Source of the DNA: Spirochaetaceae bacterium
GTDB lineage: Bacteria > Spirochaetota > Spirochaetia > DSM-2461
Reading direction: 5' to 3'
Assembly (NCBI GenBank): GCA_029210985.1
Contig: JARGFR010000014.1
Coordinates: forward strand, 1-33,537
Length of the DNA stretch: 33,537 bases
In this document: positions 1-8,433 of the stretch, one piece after another
Numbering within the stretch: the first letter of the stretch is position 1
Layout: each line of letters opens with the position of its first letter
Program-made: the position numbers and the translations under genes
Notes under the pieces: generated by a model
Seen by the model: only the letters and a program-made list of their open reading frames with translations
What the model was told of the DNA's origin: nothing
Database searches by the model: none

Positions 1-2
1 TT

Positions 3-631
<629 letters not shown>

Positions 632-634
632 GTT

Positions 635-937
635 TTAATTGGTAGCGCCCTGGACACGAAACAGTTCCAGAATACATTGAATCCGTTCTGGAACGTTTGC
701 CAGTTCCACTGCAATATTGTTCTCTTGCAGCTCTTTCTTGATTGTCAGAAGCAACGCAAGGGTATCGAAGTCAATATCTTCCACCTTTTCCAGATCCAGT
801 TCCAAATACCCGAAGTCCTGTTCTCTTAGTCGACTCATCATCTCGCTAATCTGATTGCGGTGTTCTTCGCCTTTGAGCTGACCGCTCAATTTGACGCTTT
901 TTCTTTCACTCACCATCGCCTCCGTGTTGAAGTCCAT
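635..937 (-). CDS. STAS-domain protein (anti-sigma-factor-antagonist-like)
   Basis: A protein of about 100 residues that is almost entirely a STAS fold. The pattern LELDLEKVEDIDFDTLALLL, then an amphipathic helix (TIKKEL), then VELANVPERIQCILELF is the family core. STAS proteins act in partner-switching regulation or as lipid-transport subunits (MlaB-like); the sequence does not say which. The usual phospho-acceptor D-S-x-G loop reads D-F-D-T here, so the serine is missing and classical control by a serine kinase is unlikely. Start choice is open. ATG 937 lacks a good ribosome site, while GTG 913 has GGAGG five bases upstream and would give 92 residues. It is transcribed away from mraZ. Confidence 0.8.
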   Translation of the reverse strand: MDFNTEAMVSERKSVKLSGQLKGEEHRNQISEMMSRLREQDFGYLELDLEKVEDIDFDTLALLLTIKKELQENNIAVELANVPERIQCILELFRVQGATN

Positions 938-960
938 TATAGGGCTTTGATTCAGCTTTT

Positions 961-972
961 TTGAACATTCAA
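961..972. repeat. Short inverted repeat TTGAACATTCAA
   Basis: Perfect 5-bp arms (TTGAA/TTCAA) around CA, in the region between the divergent STAS and mraZ genes. It lies 24 bases upstream of the first STAS ATG. It could be a protein-binding site, but such short palindromes also occur by chance. Confidence 0.3.
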
Positions 973-977
973 CCGCA

Positions 978-994
978 TTAACTTCAGAAGTTAA
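978..994. promoter_or_regulatory. Perfect palindrome, possible operator
   Basis: TTAACTTC-A-GAAGTTAA is a perfect inverted repeat with 8-bp arms and a single central base, in the STAS-mraZ divergent intergenic region. Position and symmetry fit a dimeric regulator's site controlling the STAS gene. I do not recognise it as a known box. Confidence 0.4.
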
Positions 995-1057
995 ACGTAT
1001 GTGTAGTAGTTTTCCGTCACCCGGATAACCCTATTCATGTTTTCTGTCTCCTCTTGA

Positions 1058-1086
1058 TTGACGACAGAATTTGTGGGGGATAGGAT
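1058..1086 (+). promoter_or_regulatory. Sigma-70-type promoter of the division operon
   Basis: TTGACG (1058-1063) is followed after exactly 17 bases by TAGGAT (1081-1086), a good -35/-10 pair. Transcription would begin near 1093, giving a leader of about 30 bases before the GTG start of mraZ. The predicted start falls at the beginning of the MraZ box array, a sensible layout for autorepression. Confidence 0.55.
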
Positions 1087-1093
1087 GTGAAGA

Positions 1094-1129
1094 GTGGAAA
1101 AAAGTGGGGATAAGTAGGAAATTGTGGGA
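1094..1129 (+). promoter_or_regulatory. MraZ-box array with 10-bp period
   Basis: GTGGAA (1094), GTGGGG (1104), GTAGGA (1114) and GTGGGA (1124) repeat with a strict 10-bp spacing. Additional GTGGGG at 1073 and TGGGGA at 1142 flank the array. The known E. coli MraZ site is TGGGN repeated with 5-bp spacers, that is the same 10-bp helical period, and Mollicute MraZ uses AAAGTG-type boxes. The array follows the predicted transcription start and its last in-phase box contains the mraZ start codon, so binding could block both initiation and early elongation. Confidence 0.65.
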
Positions 1130-1579
1130 TTAGAGGGAATCTGGGGACAATTCAACATCACAATTGATGAAAAGGGACGTATGTCCCTTCCCTCAAGGAT
1201 TCGCGGAAAAATCAACGGCGATATCCTTGTTCTCACTAAGGGTGCGGAAAAGTGCCTCTGGCTCTATCTTCCCGAGGAATGGGACCGCGTATCCGAACAG
1301 CTGATCAGCGGCGCATCCGTGTTTTCCCTCAACACTCAAGATGTCTTGAGGCGGTTTATCGCCCCCGCAGAGGAAATCTCGGTGGACAAAGCCGGTCGGG
1401 TGAAACTTTCTCCGTCTTTGATGAAATCGGTCGGACTCGGTCGGGACTGTTATCTGCTGGGCATGGGCGAACGATTAGAAATTTGGGACGAGACCGTCTA
1501 TGAGCGCTTCGAAGAGGAGCGATCCGCCGAGGTGAAAGAGACCTGGGAGGGTCTCGGCGGCTCAGGGGCGGTCTCGTGA
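1124..1579 (+). CDS. mraZ: Transcriptional regulator MraZ
   Basis: MraZ is a ring-forming DNA-binding protein with two SpoVT/AbrB-like halves that regulates its own division operon. The 151-residue length is usual. The two family repeats are visible: FNITIDEKGRMSLPSRIR near residue 10 and ISVDKAGRVKLSPSL near residue 85. The start is GTG 1124, with AGGAA just upstream; no ATG is available at the right place. This start gives about four residues more than typical MraZ before the first beta-strand. The gene is first in a plus-strand operon and ends in a GTGA overlap with rsmH. Its start lies within the putative MraZ operator. Confidence 0.93.
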   Translation: MGLEGIWGQFNITIDEKGRMSLPSRIRGKINGDILVLTKGAEKCLWLYLPEEWDRVSEQLISGASVFSLNTQDVLRRFIAPAEEISVDKAGRVKLSPSLMKSVGLGRDCYLLGMGERLEIWDETVYERFEEERSAEVKETWEGLGGSGAVS

Positions 1580-2481
1580 TTCCCATCCATGTGTCGGTCA
1601 TGCCGAATGAAATCCTGGAGTATCTGAAACCGTCTGTCGATCAGCCTCTGATTATTGACGGCACTCTCGGAGAAGGCGGTCATTCGCTTCGATTTCTCCA
1701 GGCCTATCCACAAGCTAAAGTTATAGGAATTGACGCGGATTCGGTTATGGCCCGACGGGCCGCAGATCGCTTGAGCGATTGGACAGACCGGTTCGAACTG
1801 CATATCGGCTGGACTGATGAAGTACTTCGAGACTGGGAGGGGCCCGGGCCCGACGTCATTCTCATGGACCTAGGCATTTCCACCTATCATTTCGACGGCA
1901 GCGGCCGGGGATTTTCCTTCAAGTCCGACGAACCTTTGGATATGCGGTTGACGGATACCGATGGTGATGACGCATCGGAGTTGGTGAACGGTCTGGGGGA
2001 ATCCGACCTTGCCGACCTGATATTCGAATTCGGAGAGGAGCGCTTCAGCCGGCGGATTGCGAAAAGAATTGTTGAAGAGCGGCGACGTTCACGAATCGAG
2101 GATTCGGCTACGTTGGCCCGGATCGTGGCCTCCGCCGTGCCTGCGAAGGCGCGGCATGGACGAATCCATGCCGCGACACGGACATTTCAGGCTTTGCGGA
2201 TCGCCGTAAATGATGAGTTGGGCCGACTTGAACGTCTTCTGGAAACCGCTCCCGGCCTTCTGGCTCCAGGCGGACGGTTGGGTATCATCAGTTTCCATTC
2301 CTTGGAAGACCGACTTGTTAAAAGGCGTTTTCGTGCGCTCGATAGACGATATGACGGCACATTCGAAGTTCTGACGCGGAAGCCGCTGGTACCATCCGAA
2401 GAGGAAGCGAAGGCCAACCCGCCATCCAGGAGCGCCAAATTCCGCGTCATAGAGAAGCCGATTGACGGAGGCATCATATGA
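1576..2481 (+). CDS. rsmH: 16S rRNA (cytosine-1402-N4)-methyltransferase RsmH
   Basis: RsmH (MraW) transfers a methyl group from S-adenosylmethionine to N4 of C1402 in the decoding centre of 16S rRNA. The 301 residues are full length. The SAM-binding motif DGTLGEGGHS is at about 28-37, followed by DLGIST, GFSFKSDEPLDMRL, a helical insertion with GEERFSRRIAKRI, and GGRLGIISFHSLEDRLVK. The start GTG 1576 overlaps the mraZ stop as GTGA, so translation is probably coupled. No inactivating change is visible. Confidence 0.96.
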   Translation: MIPIHVSVMPNEILEYLKPSVDQPLIIDGTLGEGGHSLRFLQAYPQAKVIGIDADSVMARRAADRLSDWTDRFELHIGWTDEVLRDWEGPGPDVILMDLGISTYHFDGSGRGFSFKSDEPLDMRLTDTDGDDASELVNGLGESDLADLIFEFGEERFSRRIAKRIVEERRRSRIEDSATLARIVASAVPAKARHGRIHAATRTFQALRIAVNDELGRLERLLETAPGLLAPGGRLGIISFHSLEDRLVKRRFRALDRRYDGTFEVLTRKPLVPSEEEAKANPPSRSAKFRVIEKPIDGGII

Positions 2482-2765
2482 TGCGTCTGTTCAGCATTCT
2501 GGTGCTTATCAGCGTCCCTCTTTTGATGATGTTGCAGGTCCTTCAGTCCTATCGATATGCCGTCGCTCTGGAAGATGCCGAGAACTATGATGCGGTTCAG
2601 CTGGACATGCTGGAAGACAATAAACGAATACTAGCCGGAATTGCCGTTTTCAGCGCACCGGCCAGGGTGTATAGAGTAGCGGAAGAGTCTCTTGAACTCG
2701 CCCCGGCATCTCCCGAAAAGGTTCTGCAGGTTCGTTTCCCCGATTCGGCCGGCGGTGCTCCGTGA
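2478..2765 (+). CDS. ftsL: FtsL-like septum protein
   Basis: A small bitopic membrane protein of 95 residues. A hydrophobic segment (FSILVLISVPLLMMLQVL, about residues 5-22) is followed by a helical periplasmic part and a short tail with SPEKVLQVRFP. Sequence similarity in FtsL is weak, so the call rests on size, topology and position between rsmH and murF, where ftsL sits in dcw clusters and where Borrelia has the comparable small gene. FtsL joins FtsB/FtsQ to activate FtsW at the septum. It overlaps rsmH by ATGA and murF by GTGA. Confidence 0.7.
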   Translation: MMRLFSILVLISVPLLMMLQVLQSYRYAVALEDAENYDAVQLDMLEDNKRILAGIAVFSAPARVYRVAEESLELAPASPEKVLQVRFPDSAGGAP

Positions 2766-4150
2766 ACGCATTGGTCGACACTTTGGATGCCGGAACAATC
2801 GCAAGAATCGTCGGGGGCCAATTGAGCGGCGACTCCAACTCCGCCGTTGTTCGTGCCAGAGCCGATTCTCGGCTGTGCCGGCCCGGAGATCTTTATGTCG
2901 CGCTGCCCGGGGAGAGAACAGACGGCAGTCTTTTTGTTGAATCGGCGTGGAGTGCCGGTTCCTCCGTGGTGCTGGCGGATCAAACACGTCGAGTTCCAAG
3001 ACCGCCGAACGGCAAGGCTCTCGTGGAAGTGTCCGATCCATTGGCGGCACTCCAGCGCCTCGCCAAGAAACGCCGGGAGCAGGCAGCAGGGCTGAAAGTC
3101 GTCGGCATTACCGGAAGCAATGGTAAAACCACCACAAAAGAGATACTTGCGGCGATTCTCGTCGATTGGAAGAACGAGAGAGTACTCGTCACCGAAGGCA
3201 ATTACAATTCCGAAATCGGACTGCCCCTCACCATGATCGACCTTCGGGCCCGTCATGAGCTGGCCGTCCTTGAGATGGGGATGAATCGACAGGGCGAAAT
3301 GGCGCTCCTTGCGGATATCGGAAAACCCGATGTCGCAGTGATTACGAATATCGGAAGCGCCCATGTGGGTATGCTGGGCTCCAGGAAGGCTGTCGCGGAA
3401 GAGAAACGAGCCATATTCAACGGCGCCGGAAAGAACACCGTCGCCGTCATCGGTGCCGATGAACCCTGGAAGGACTTTCTTCTGGAGCATTTCCCAGGCA
3501 CCGTCAGGCTGTTCGGCGTATGGGGCCTCGACGGCTGGGAAAATGCCCAAAGTCGCGGGCTTGATGGTTATTGTCTGGTGCGTCACGGCAGGAATATAGA
3601 TTTTCAGCTGCCCGGCCGGCACAGCGTTCTTAATGCCATGGCGGCCGTGGCGGCCGCGTTGGCTCTCGGGGCACCGGAAGATTCCATCGTCAAGGGTTTG
3701 GAGTCAGTCAAGGCCTCATTCGGACGTTCGGAAGTGATGAGAGGCCGTGTGACGGTGATTCGGGATTGCTATAACGCCAATCCGGAGTCGCTTCAGGCCG
3801 CTCTGGATCTTTTTGCGGTAACAGAAACCAAAGGAAATCGTGTACTCGTGCTGGGTGAGCTCCTGGAGCTCGGGAGTGAGACGGAAGGTGCGCTGCGAAA
3901 GGCTGGGGGAGCGGCCGTGGCGGCAGGTCCGGATGTCTTGTTTCTGTACGGTGAGTCCATGACTCTCGTCGAGACTGCGGCCAAAGATGCAGGTTTTGAC
4001 GGACAGCTCCGGTGTTTTACTGATATCGGGGAATTGGAGATGGCCCTATCTGCGGTTCTGGGTGACGGAGATGTTGTCCTGCTCAAGGGATCTCGGGGAA
4101 GTGCGCTGGAACGCTTGAATCAAGTTTTTACGGAGGTCGGAGCCGGATAA
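2762..4150 (+). CDS. murF: UDP-MurNAc-tripeptide--D-Ala-D-Ala ligase MurF
   Basis: MurF adds D-alanyl-D-alanine to the UDP-MurNAc tripeptide, the last cytoplasmic peptide step of peptidoglycan synthesis, using ATP. It has 462 residues. The ATP loop GITGSNGKTTTKE is at about 115-127, then NYNSEIGLPLT, EMGMNRQGEM, TNIGSAHVGMLGS and the C-terminal-domain motif RDCYNANPESL. The N-terminal RADSR...PGDLYVALPGERTDG part is the Mur ligase substrate-binding domain. The start is GTG 2762 within a GTGA overlap with ftsL. This is the only Mur ligase in the cluster. Confidence 0.96.
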   Translation: MNALVDTLDAGTIARIVGGQLSGDSNSAVVRARADSRLCRPGDLYVALPGERTDGSLFVESAWSAGSSVVLADQTRRVPRPPNGKALVEVSDPLAALQRLAKKRREQAAGLKVVGITGSNGKTTTKEILAAILVDWKNERVLVTEGNYNSEIGLPLTMIDLRARHELAVLEMGMNRQGEMALLADIGKPDVAVITNIGSAHVGMLGSRKAVAEEKRAIFNGAGKNTVAVIGADEPWKDFLLEHFPGTVRLFGVWGLDGWENAQSRGLDGYCLVRHGRNIDFQLPGRHSVLNAMAAVAAALALGAPEDSIVKGLESVKASFGRSEVMRGRVTVIRDCYNANPESLQAALDLFAVTETKGNRVLVLGELLELGSETEGALRKAGGAAVAAGPDVLFLYGESMTLVETAAKDAGFDGQLRCFTDIGELEMALSAVLGDGDVVLLKGSRGSALERLNQVFTEVGAG

Positions 4151-4170
4151 ACGGCGATGAGGGAGGGGTA

Positions 4171-5250
4171 ATGATAAAAGCGATTCTCTATCCTCTGGTG
4201 GACAGCATCAGAGCGTTCAATATATTTCAATATATCAGTTTTCGGTCCGCCTACGCGGCGGTATCGGCGCTCCTGATGTCTTTTCTCCTGGGTCCATGGG
4301 TGATACGGAAACTTGCCGGTCTGAAAATCGGACAGGAAATCCGGCAGGATGGTCCGGAAACCCATTTGGCCAAAGCTGGAACTCCGACCATGGGCGGAAC
4401 CTTAATCATCATATCCTTTGTCGTCAGTGTCCTGCTCTGGCAGGAAGTGACCGCGTTTTATACCTGGGTCGTTGTTGCTACGGCCATCGGTCTGGGCTTT
4501 CTGGGTTTCCTGGATGATTTTCTGAAGATCACCAGGAGGAATTCCGACGGCTTGCGTGCCGGAGTGAAATTCTCCGGTCAGATTTTGGTATCGCTGGTGA
4601 TTATGGTCATCATTTATGTCCTAAGAAACGATCAGACGACATTGCTCTATATTCCGTTTTTCAAGAATGCCGTCGCCGATCTCGGTGTTTTCTATATTCC
4701 ATTCGGAGTATTGATGATCGTGGGAATGTCGAACGCCGTGAATCTGACGGACGGCCTCGACGGTCTGGCGACCGGACTGACGGTCATCGCCTTGATGGCG
4801 GTCACAATCCTGGCCTATCTGACCGGTCATTCGGAATTCGCCCGATATCTCTTCATCCCTTATCTGCCGGGAGCCGGTGAACTGACCATCAGCGCAACCG
4901 CTTTGCTCGGTGCCTGCGTCGGATTTCTGTGGTTCAACACCCATCCGGCCGAAGTGATGATGGGCGACACCGGCAGTCTCACCTTGGGAGGCTTGCTGGC
5001 CGTATTCGCATTGCTTCTGAAGAAGGAAATCCTGCTGCTGATTATCGGCGGTGTGTTCGTTATGGAAACTCTCTCGGTGATTATCCAGGTGGTCGGATTC
5101 AAACGCACCGGTCGGCGGGTCTTCAAGATGGCGCCGCTGCATCACCATTTTGAATTATCCGGCTGGGCGGAAAGCAAAGTCGTCGCTCGGTTCTGGATAC
5201 TCGGCGGTATGTTCGCGATCCTCGGACTCAGCACGTTAAAGATACAGTAG
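4171..5250 (+). CDS. mraY: Phospho-N-acetylmuramoyl-pentapeptide transferase MraY
   Basis: MraY is an integral membrane enzyme that transfers phospho-MurNAc-pentapeptide to undecaprenyl phosphate, making lipid I. All family signatures are present in 359 residues: AGTPTMGG (about 69-76), FLDDF with the aspartate pair D115-D116, NLTDGLDGLA (191-200), the GDTGS loop with D266, and the HHH motif of APLHHHFE (324-326). About ten hydrophobic segments are visible. A strong ribosome site (GAGGGAGGGG) precedes ATG 4171. The 20-base gap from murF is the first true spacer in the operon. Confidence 0.97.
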   Translation: MIKAILYPLVDSIRAFNIFQYISFRSAYAAVSALLMSFLLGPWVIRKLAGLKIGQEIRQDGPETHLAKAGTPTMGGTLIIISFVVSVLLWQEVTAFYTWVVVATAIGLGFLGFLDDFLKITRRNSDGLRAGVKFSGQILVSLVIMVIIYVLRNDQTTLLYIPFFKNAVADLGVFYIPFGVLMIVGMSNAVNLTDGLDGLATGLTVIALMAVTILAYLTGHSEFARYLFIPYLPGAGELTISATALLGACVGFLWFNTHPAEVMMGDTGSLTLGGLLAVFALLLKKEILLLIIGGVFVMETLSVIIQVVGFKRTGRRVFKMAPLHHHFELSGWAESKVVARFWILGGMFAILGLSTLKIQ

Positions 5251-5264
5251 GAGAGAAGTTAAAC

Positions 5265-6386
5265 GTGAGTATCGGAGTATTCAAGGCAGAGAAACTCAAA
5301 GGGCATGAACCGATGAAAGGTATGCTCTCCGTACAATTTCTCCTGGTAGGGATTGGCGCGGTCATGCTTTTCTCGGCGTCTTGGTATTTCGCTCGAACCG
5401 TATTCGGCGATCCTTTCCGGATCTGGCGAAGACAGTTGGTATGGATCGCTCTGGGATGCATCGCCGCTTTTGGTGTGTCGAAAGTTCCGAAAGAATGGAT
5501 TCGAGGGTCGGTCCCCACTCTGGTGTGGACTGCCATCATTATGAATATGCTCACCTATGTTCCGGGTATCGGCTATGAGTCCGGCGGCGCACGGCGATGG
5601 GTGGAGTTTTTTGGTCTGACGTTTCAGCCTTCGGAGCTGACTCGGGTCGTTCTGGTACTCTATCTGGCAAGGATGCTTGAGAAAAATGAGGGACGGTTGG
5701 GGAATTTTAAAGACGGCTTGCTGCCGCCCCTCCTTATCGTATCCGCGCTGGTATTGACCGTATATTTCCAGAATGATTTTTCCACGGCGGCATATTTACT
5801 ACTCATCGCCATGGGCATGTTTTTTGCCGCCGGTGTGTCCAGAGCCGCCATCGGAGCTTCGGCGGCAGCTGTCGTCCTGACCTCCGCCTCAATGCTCCTG
5901 GCAAAGCCCTACAGGCTTGAACGGCTCCGTTCCTGGCTCCGTCCCGACGAAGATCCCTCAGGTGCCGGTTATCAGCTTCTAAGGGCAAGGGTGTCATTGG
6001 AGCGGGGTGGTTTCTGGGGACGTGGGCTTGGCCGGGGAGAAGTAAAGCGCGGCGGACTGCCTGCCGCCCATTCCGACTTTGTTGTTGCCGTTCTTGGAGA
6101 GGAAGCCGGGCTGATCGGCATTGCTTTCATTCTAGGCTTGTTTACGCTGTTTGCAGTCAAAGGCTGGGCTTTGGCCGAAGAGGCAGCCGACGGATTTTCG
6201 AGATGGGGTATTTTCGGCCTGGTAACGGCGGTTTACTGGCAGGCTCTTATCAATTTCGCTGTCGTTTCCGGCACTCTTCCGGCCACCGGCGTTCCCCTTC
6301 CGTTGTTTTCCGCCGGAGGCTCCGCGGCTTTCGTGACTTTGGTGATATTCGGTCTCATCGCTAATCTTTCGGAGGGCGATCGATGA
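5265..6386 (+). CDS. ftsW: Septal peptidoglycan glycosyltransferase FtsW (SEDS family)
   Basis: FtsW polymerises lipid II into glycan at the division site. In 373 residues there are about ten membrane segments and the SEDS signatures FQPSELTRVVLVLYLARML, RSWLRPDEDPSGAGYQL, GGFWGRGLGRGE and LPAAHSDFVVAVLGEEAGLIG, followed by GTLPATGVPLPLFSAGGSA. The start is GTG 5265 with AGGAGAG nine bases upstream. A downstream ATG would remove a poorly conserved cytoplasmic tail, so the exact start is uncertain. Its usual partner transpeptidase gene ftsI is not in this cluster. The stop overlaps ftsQ by ATGA. Confidence 0.94.
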   Translation: MSIGVFKAEKLKGHEPMKGMLSVQFLLVGIGAVMLFSASWYFARTVFGDPFRIWRRQLVWIALGCIAAFGVSKVPKEWIRGSVPTLVWTAIIMNMLTYVPGIGYESGGARRWVEFFGLTFQPSELTRVVLVLYLARMLEKNEGRLGNFKDGLLPPLLIVSALVLTVYFQNDFSTAAYLLLIAMGMFFAAGVSRAAIGASAAAVVLTSASMLLAKPYRLERLRSWLRPDEDPSGAGYQLLRARVSLERGGFWGRGLGRGEVKRGGLPAAHSDFVVAVLGEEAGLIGIAFILGLFTLFAVKGWALAEEAADGFSRWGIFGLVTAVYWQALINFAVVSGTLPATGVPLPLFSAGGSAAFVTLVIFGLIANLSEGDR

Positions 6387-7159
6387 CAATCGTGAGACGC
6401 CGGAAATCCGGTCGGCTGATATCCATCATCATAGTCTCCGGACTCACCATCGTTCTGGCGGCACAATTGTCCTGGATTTACTGGATTTCGCCTCAAATGG
6501 CGATTCGCAGAATCACATTGGAAAGCGACTTAAAGGTGACCGACCGGCAGCTGATGGAGATGATTTCCATCGAAGGGGAAACTTGGGCCTCCCTGGATGA
6601 GGGACTTTTGGAGGCACGCCTCGAATCCTATCCGGTTATACGGAGAGCACAGGTGATCAAGGTATTCCCCGATACATTGAAGGTGTTCCTTTATCGGCGA
6701 CATCCCTTGGTGGTGGCGTTTTCCGACTCGGCCGAGGCCGGACGGCCGGCCGTTTTCGACAATGAGGGATATGCTCTGCAAATCGGTCTGGACTCCAATT
6801 CGGTGAACCTGCCGATTCTATCAGGGCCAAAATTTTCCGAACCGGATCTTGGTGCTCGTTTACCTGATGACTTCATGGGAGTCTTGACGGGACTTGATAC
6901 GCTGAGGAACGAGGATCCTACCATCTTTGCACTCATTTCTGAAATTGAAATTATTCCCAGGGTAAACGAGGGTTTCGACTTGAAATTGTATATGAATCAC
7001 GTCCCCATCCCGATTCTTATCGATCGGCAGGTGACGGTTGAATCGATCCGTCAAGCCATCCTGGTTCTGGACGTCTTATCATCCGGTTCTGCCGGTACTG
7101 TGGATGAGGCCGATATGCGCGGCGGACACGTTGTGTTTCACCGTACGGAGGAAAGCTGA
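6383..7159 (+). CDS. ftsQ: Division protein FtsQ/DivIB
   Basis: A bitopic protein of 258 residues: a short basic cytoplasmic tail (RRRKSGR), one membrane helix at about residues 12-33, then a POTRA domain (MAIRRITLESDLKVTDRQL ... YPVIRRAQVIKVFPDTLKV) and an FtsQ beta domain. It scaffolds FtsL/FtsB in the periplasmic septal complex. The order FtsW-FtsQ-FtsA-FtsZ supports the call. It starts within the ftsW stop (ATGA) and its stop codon abuts the ftsA ATG (TGAATG). Confidence 0.88.
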   Translation: MTIVRRRKSGRLISIIIVSGLTIVLAAQLSWIYWISPQMAIRRITLESDLKVTDRQLMEMISIEGETWASLDEGLLEARLESYPVIRRAQVIKVFPDTLKVFLYRRHPLVVAFSDSAEAGRPAVFDNEGYALQIGLDSNSVNLPILSGPKFSEPDLGARLPDDFMGVLTGLDTLRNEDPTIFALISEIEIIPRVNEGFDLKLYMNHVPIPILIDRQVTVESIRQAILVLDVLSSGSAGTVDEADMRGGHVVFHRTEES

Positions 7160-8398
7160 ATGGCCGAAAGCGAAGTCATCGCCGGTCTGGATATCGGCAC
7201 TGATAAGATACGGGTTCTCGTAGCCGAGTATGGGTCGAGAGGGGAACTCATAGTATCCGGTTGGGGTGAAAGCCGATCAGACGGTTTGCGCAAGGGTGTC
7301 GTTGTGAATATTGAATCGGCCCGGGAAGCCGTTCAGGCCGCCGTTGAAGCCGCGGAGCACGAATCCGGCAGAACTGTGACAGGTTTGTGGGCCTCCTTGG
7401 GCGGTTCTTCGGTGGACAGTCTGAACTCCCGAGGCGTCGTGGCGGTTTCCGGAAAGAACCGGGAAATTGGTGCGGCTGATGTGGAGAGGGTTCTCGAGGC
7501 CGCCCGGGCGGTCGTCATTCCCATGGACAGGGATATACTTCATGTCCTTCCCCAAGAATATATTATCGACGATCAGGGCGGGGTACGGAATCCCAAGGAT
7601 ATGATCGGGGTTCGGCTTGAGGCTGAAGTGCACATTGTCACGGCTTCCGTCTCGGCTACGAAGAATATGACAAAGGCGGTGGAACGTGCGGATTACAAAG
7701 TGCGGGACGTCGCTCTCGGCAGCCTCACGGCCGCCAGAGCTCTTCTGAGTGAGGACGAAAAGGAAATGGGCGTCCTGCTTGTGGATATCGGCGCCTCATC
7801 AACGGATTACATCCTGGTCCAAGGCGGAGCGCCTCGCATAACCGGTTCCATACCGGTCGGCGGTGCTCAGGCCACATCGGATTTGTCTATTGTCCTGAAA
7901 ACACCAATGGACGCGGCGGAGCGCCTGAAGCGTGAATCCGGCTGCTGCTGGGAACCCCTGGCCGATTCGGAAGAGCCCGTCATCATTCCTGGTGTGGGCG
8001 GACGCCCGCCCGTACCTGTCCTGGTTACGGAACTGTGCAGAATCCTGCGTCCTCGAATGGAGGAGATTTTCGGACTCATCCGCGATCAGGTTGCCAAATA
8101 TCCCGGTGCGTCGAGACTGGCCGGAGGTATCGTCATCACCGGAGGAGGGTCCCTGCTCTCCGGCGTTACCGAATTGGCGGGCCGTGTGTTCGAACAGCCG
8201 GCAAGGCTGGGACAGCCTAAATCATCGGTGAAATGGCCTGAAATCTGTCGGAATCCGAATTGGTCGACAGCGGCGGGTCTGATCCTTCTTGGCGACGCGG
8301 TGATGAGAAAAGGAGTGGTAAACGAACATCCTGAGAATACCGCGGAAGATTCCGGAGTTTTCAAGGGTTTGGTTCGTTGGCTTGGTGAATTCTTCTAG
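7160..8398 (+). CDS. ftsA: Cell division protein FtsA
   Basis: FtsA is the actin-fold membrane tether of FtsZ. The 412-residue protein begins with the phosphate-1 loop GLDIGTDKIRVLV, has the 1C-domain region with GKNREIGAADVERVLEAA and ILHVLPQEYIID, the phosphate-2 segment GVLLVDIGASSTDYIL, the adenosine motif GGIVITGGGSLLSG, and ends in an amphipathic helix (GVFKGLVRWLGEFF) that would insert into the membrane. It follows ftsQ without spacing and is 35 bases from ftsZ. Confidence 0.96.
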   Translation: MAESEVIAGLDIGTDKIRVLVAEYGSRGELIVSGWGESRSDGLRKGVVVNIESAREAVQAAVEAAEHESGRTVTGLWASLGGSSVDSLNSRGVVAVSGKNREIGAADVERVLEAARAVVIPMDRDILHVLPQEYIIDDQGGVRNPKDMIGVRLEAEVHIVTASVSATKNMTKAVERADYKVRDVALGSLTAARALLSEDEKEMGVLLVDIGASSTDYILVQGGAPRITGSIPVGGAQATSDLSIVLKTPMDAAERLKRESGCCWEPLADSEEPVIIPGVGGRPPVPVLVTELCRILRPRMEEIFGLIRDQVAKYPGASRLAGGIVITGGGSLLSGVTELAGRVFEQPARLGQPKSSVKWPEICRNPNWSTAAGLILLGDAVMRKGVVNEHPENTAEDSGVFKGLVRWLGEFF

Positions 8399-8433
8399 AG
8401 AGTGGATAAAACAACCCGGGGAGGGGTGAAAAT

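Noticed and set aside
1073-1146. CRISPR or satellite repeat
   Set aside because: The repeated unit is a 4-6 base box in 10-bp phase ahead of mraZ, with no spacers and no longer repeat; the MraZ operator explains it.
2597-3622. Open frame of 341 codons on the minus strand opposite ftsL and murF
   Set aside because: Antisense to intact genes, no family motif, and explained by codon bias of the true strand.
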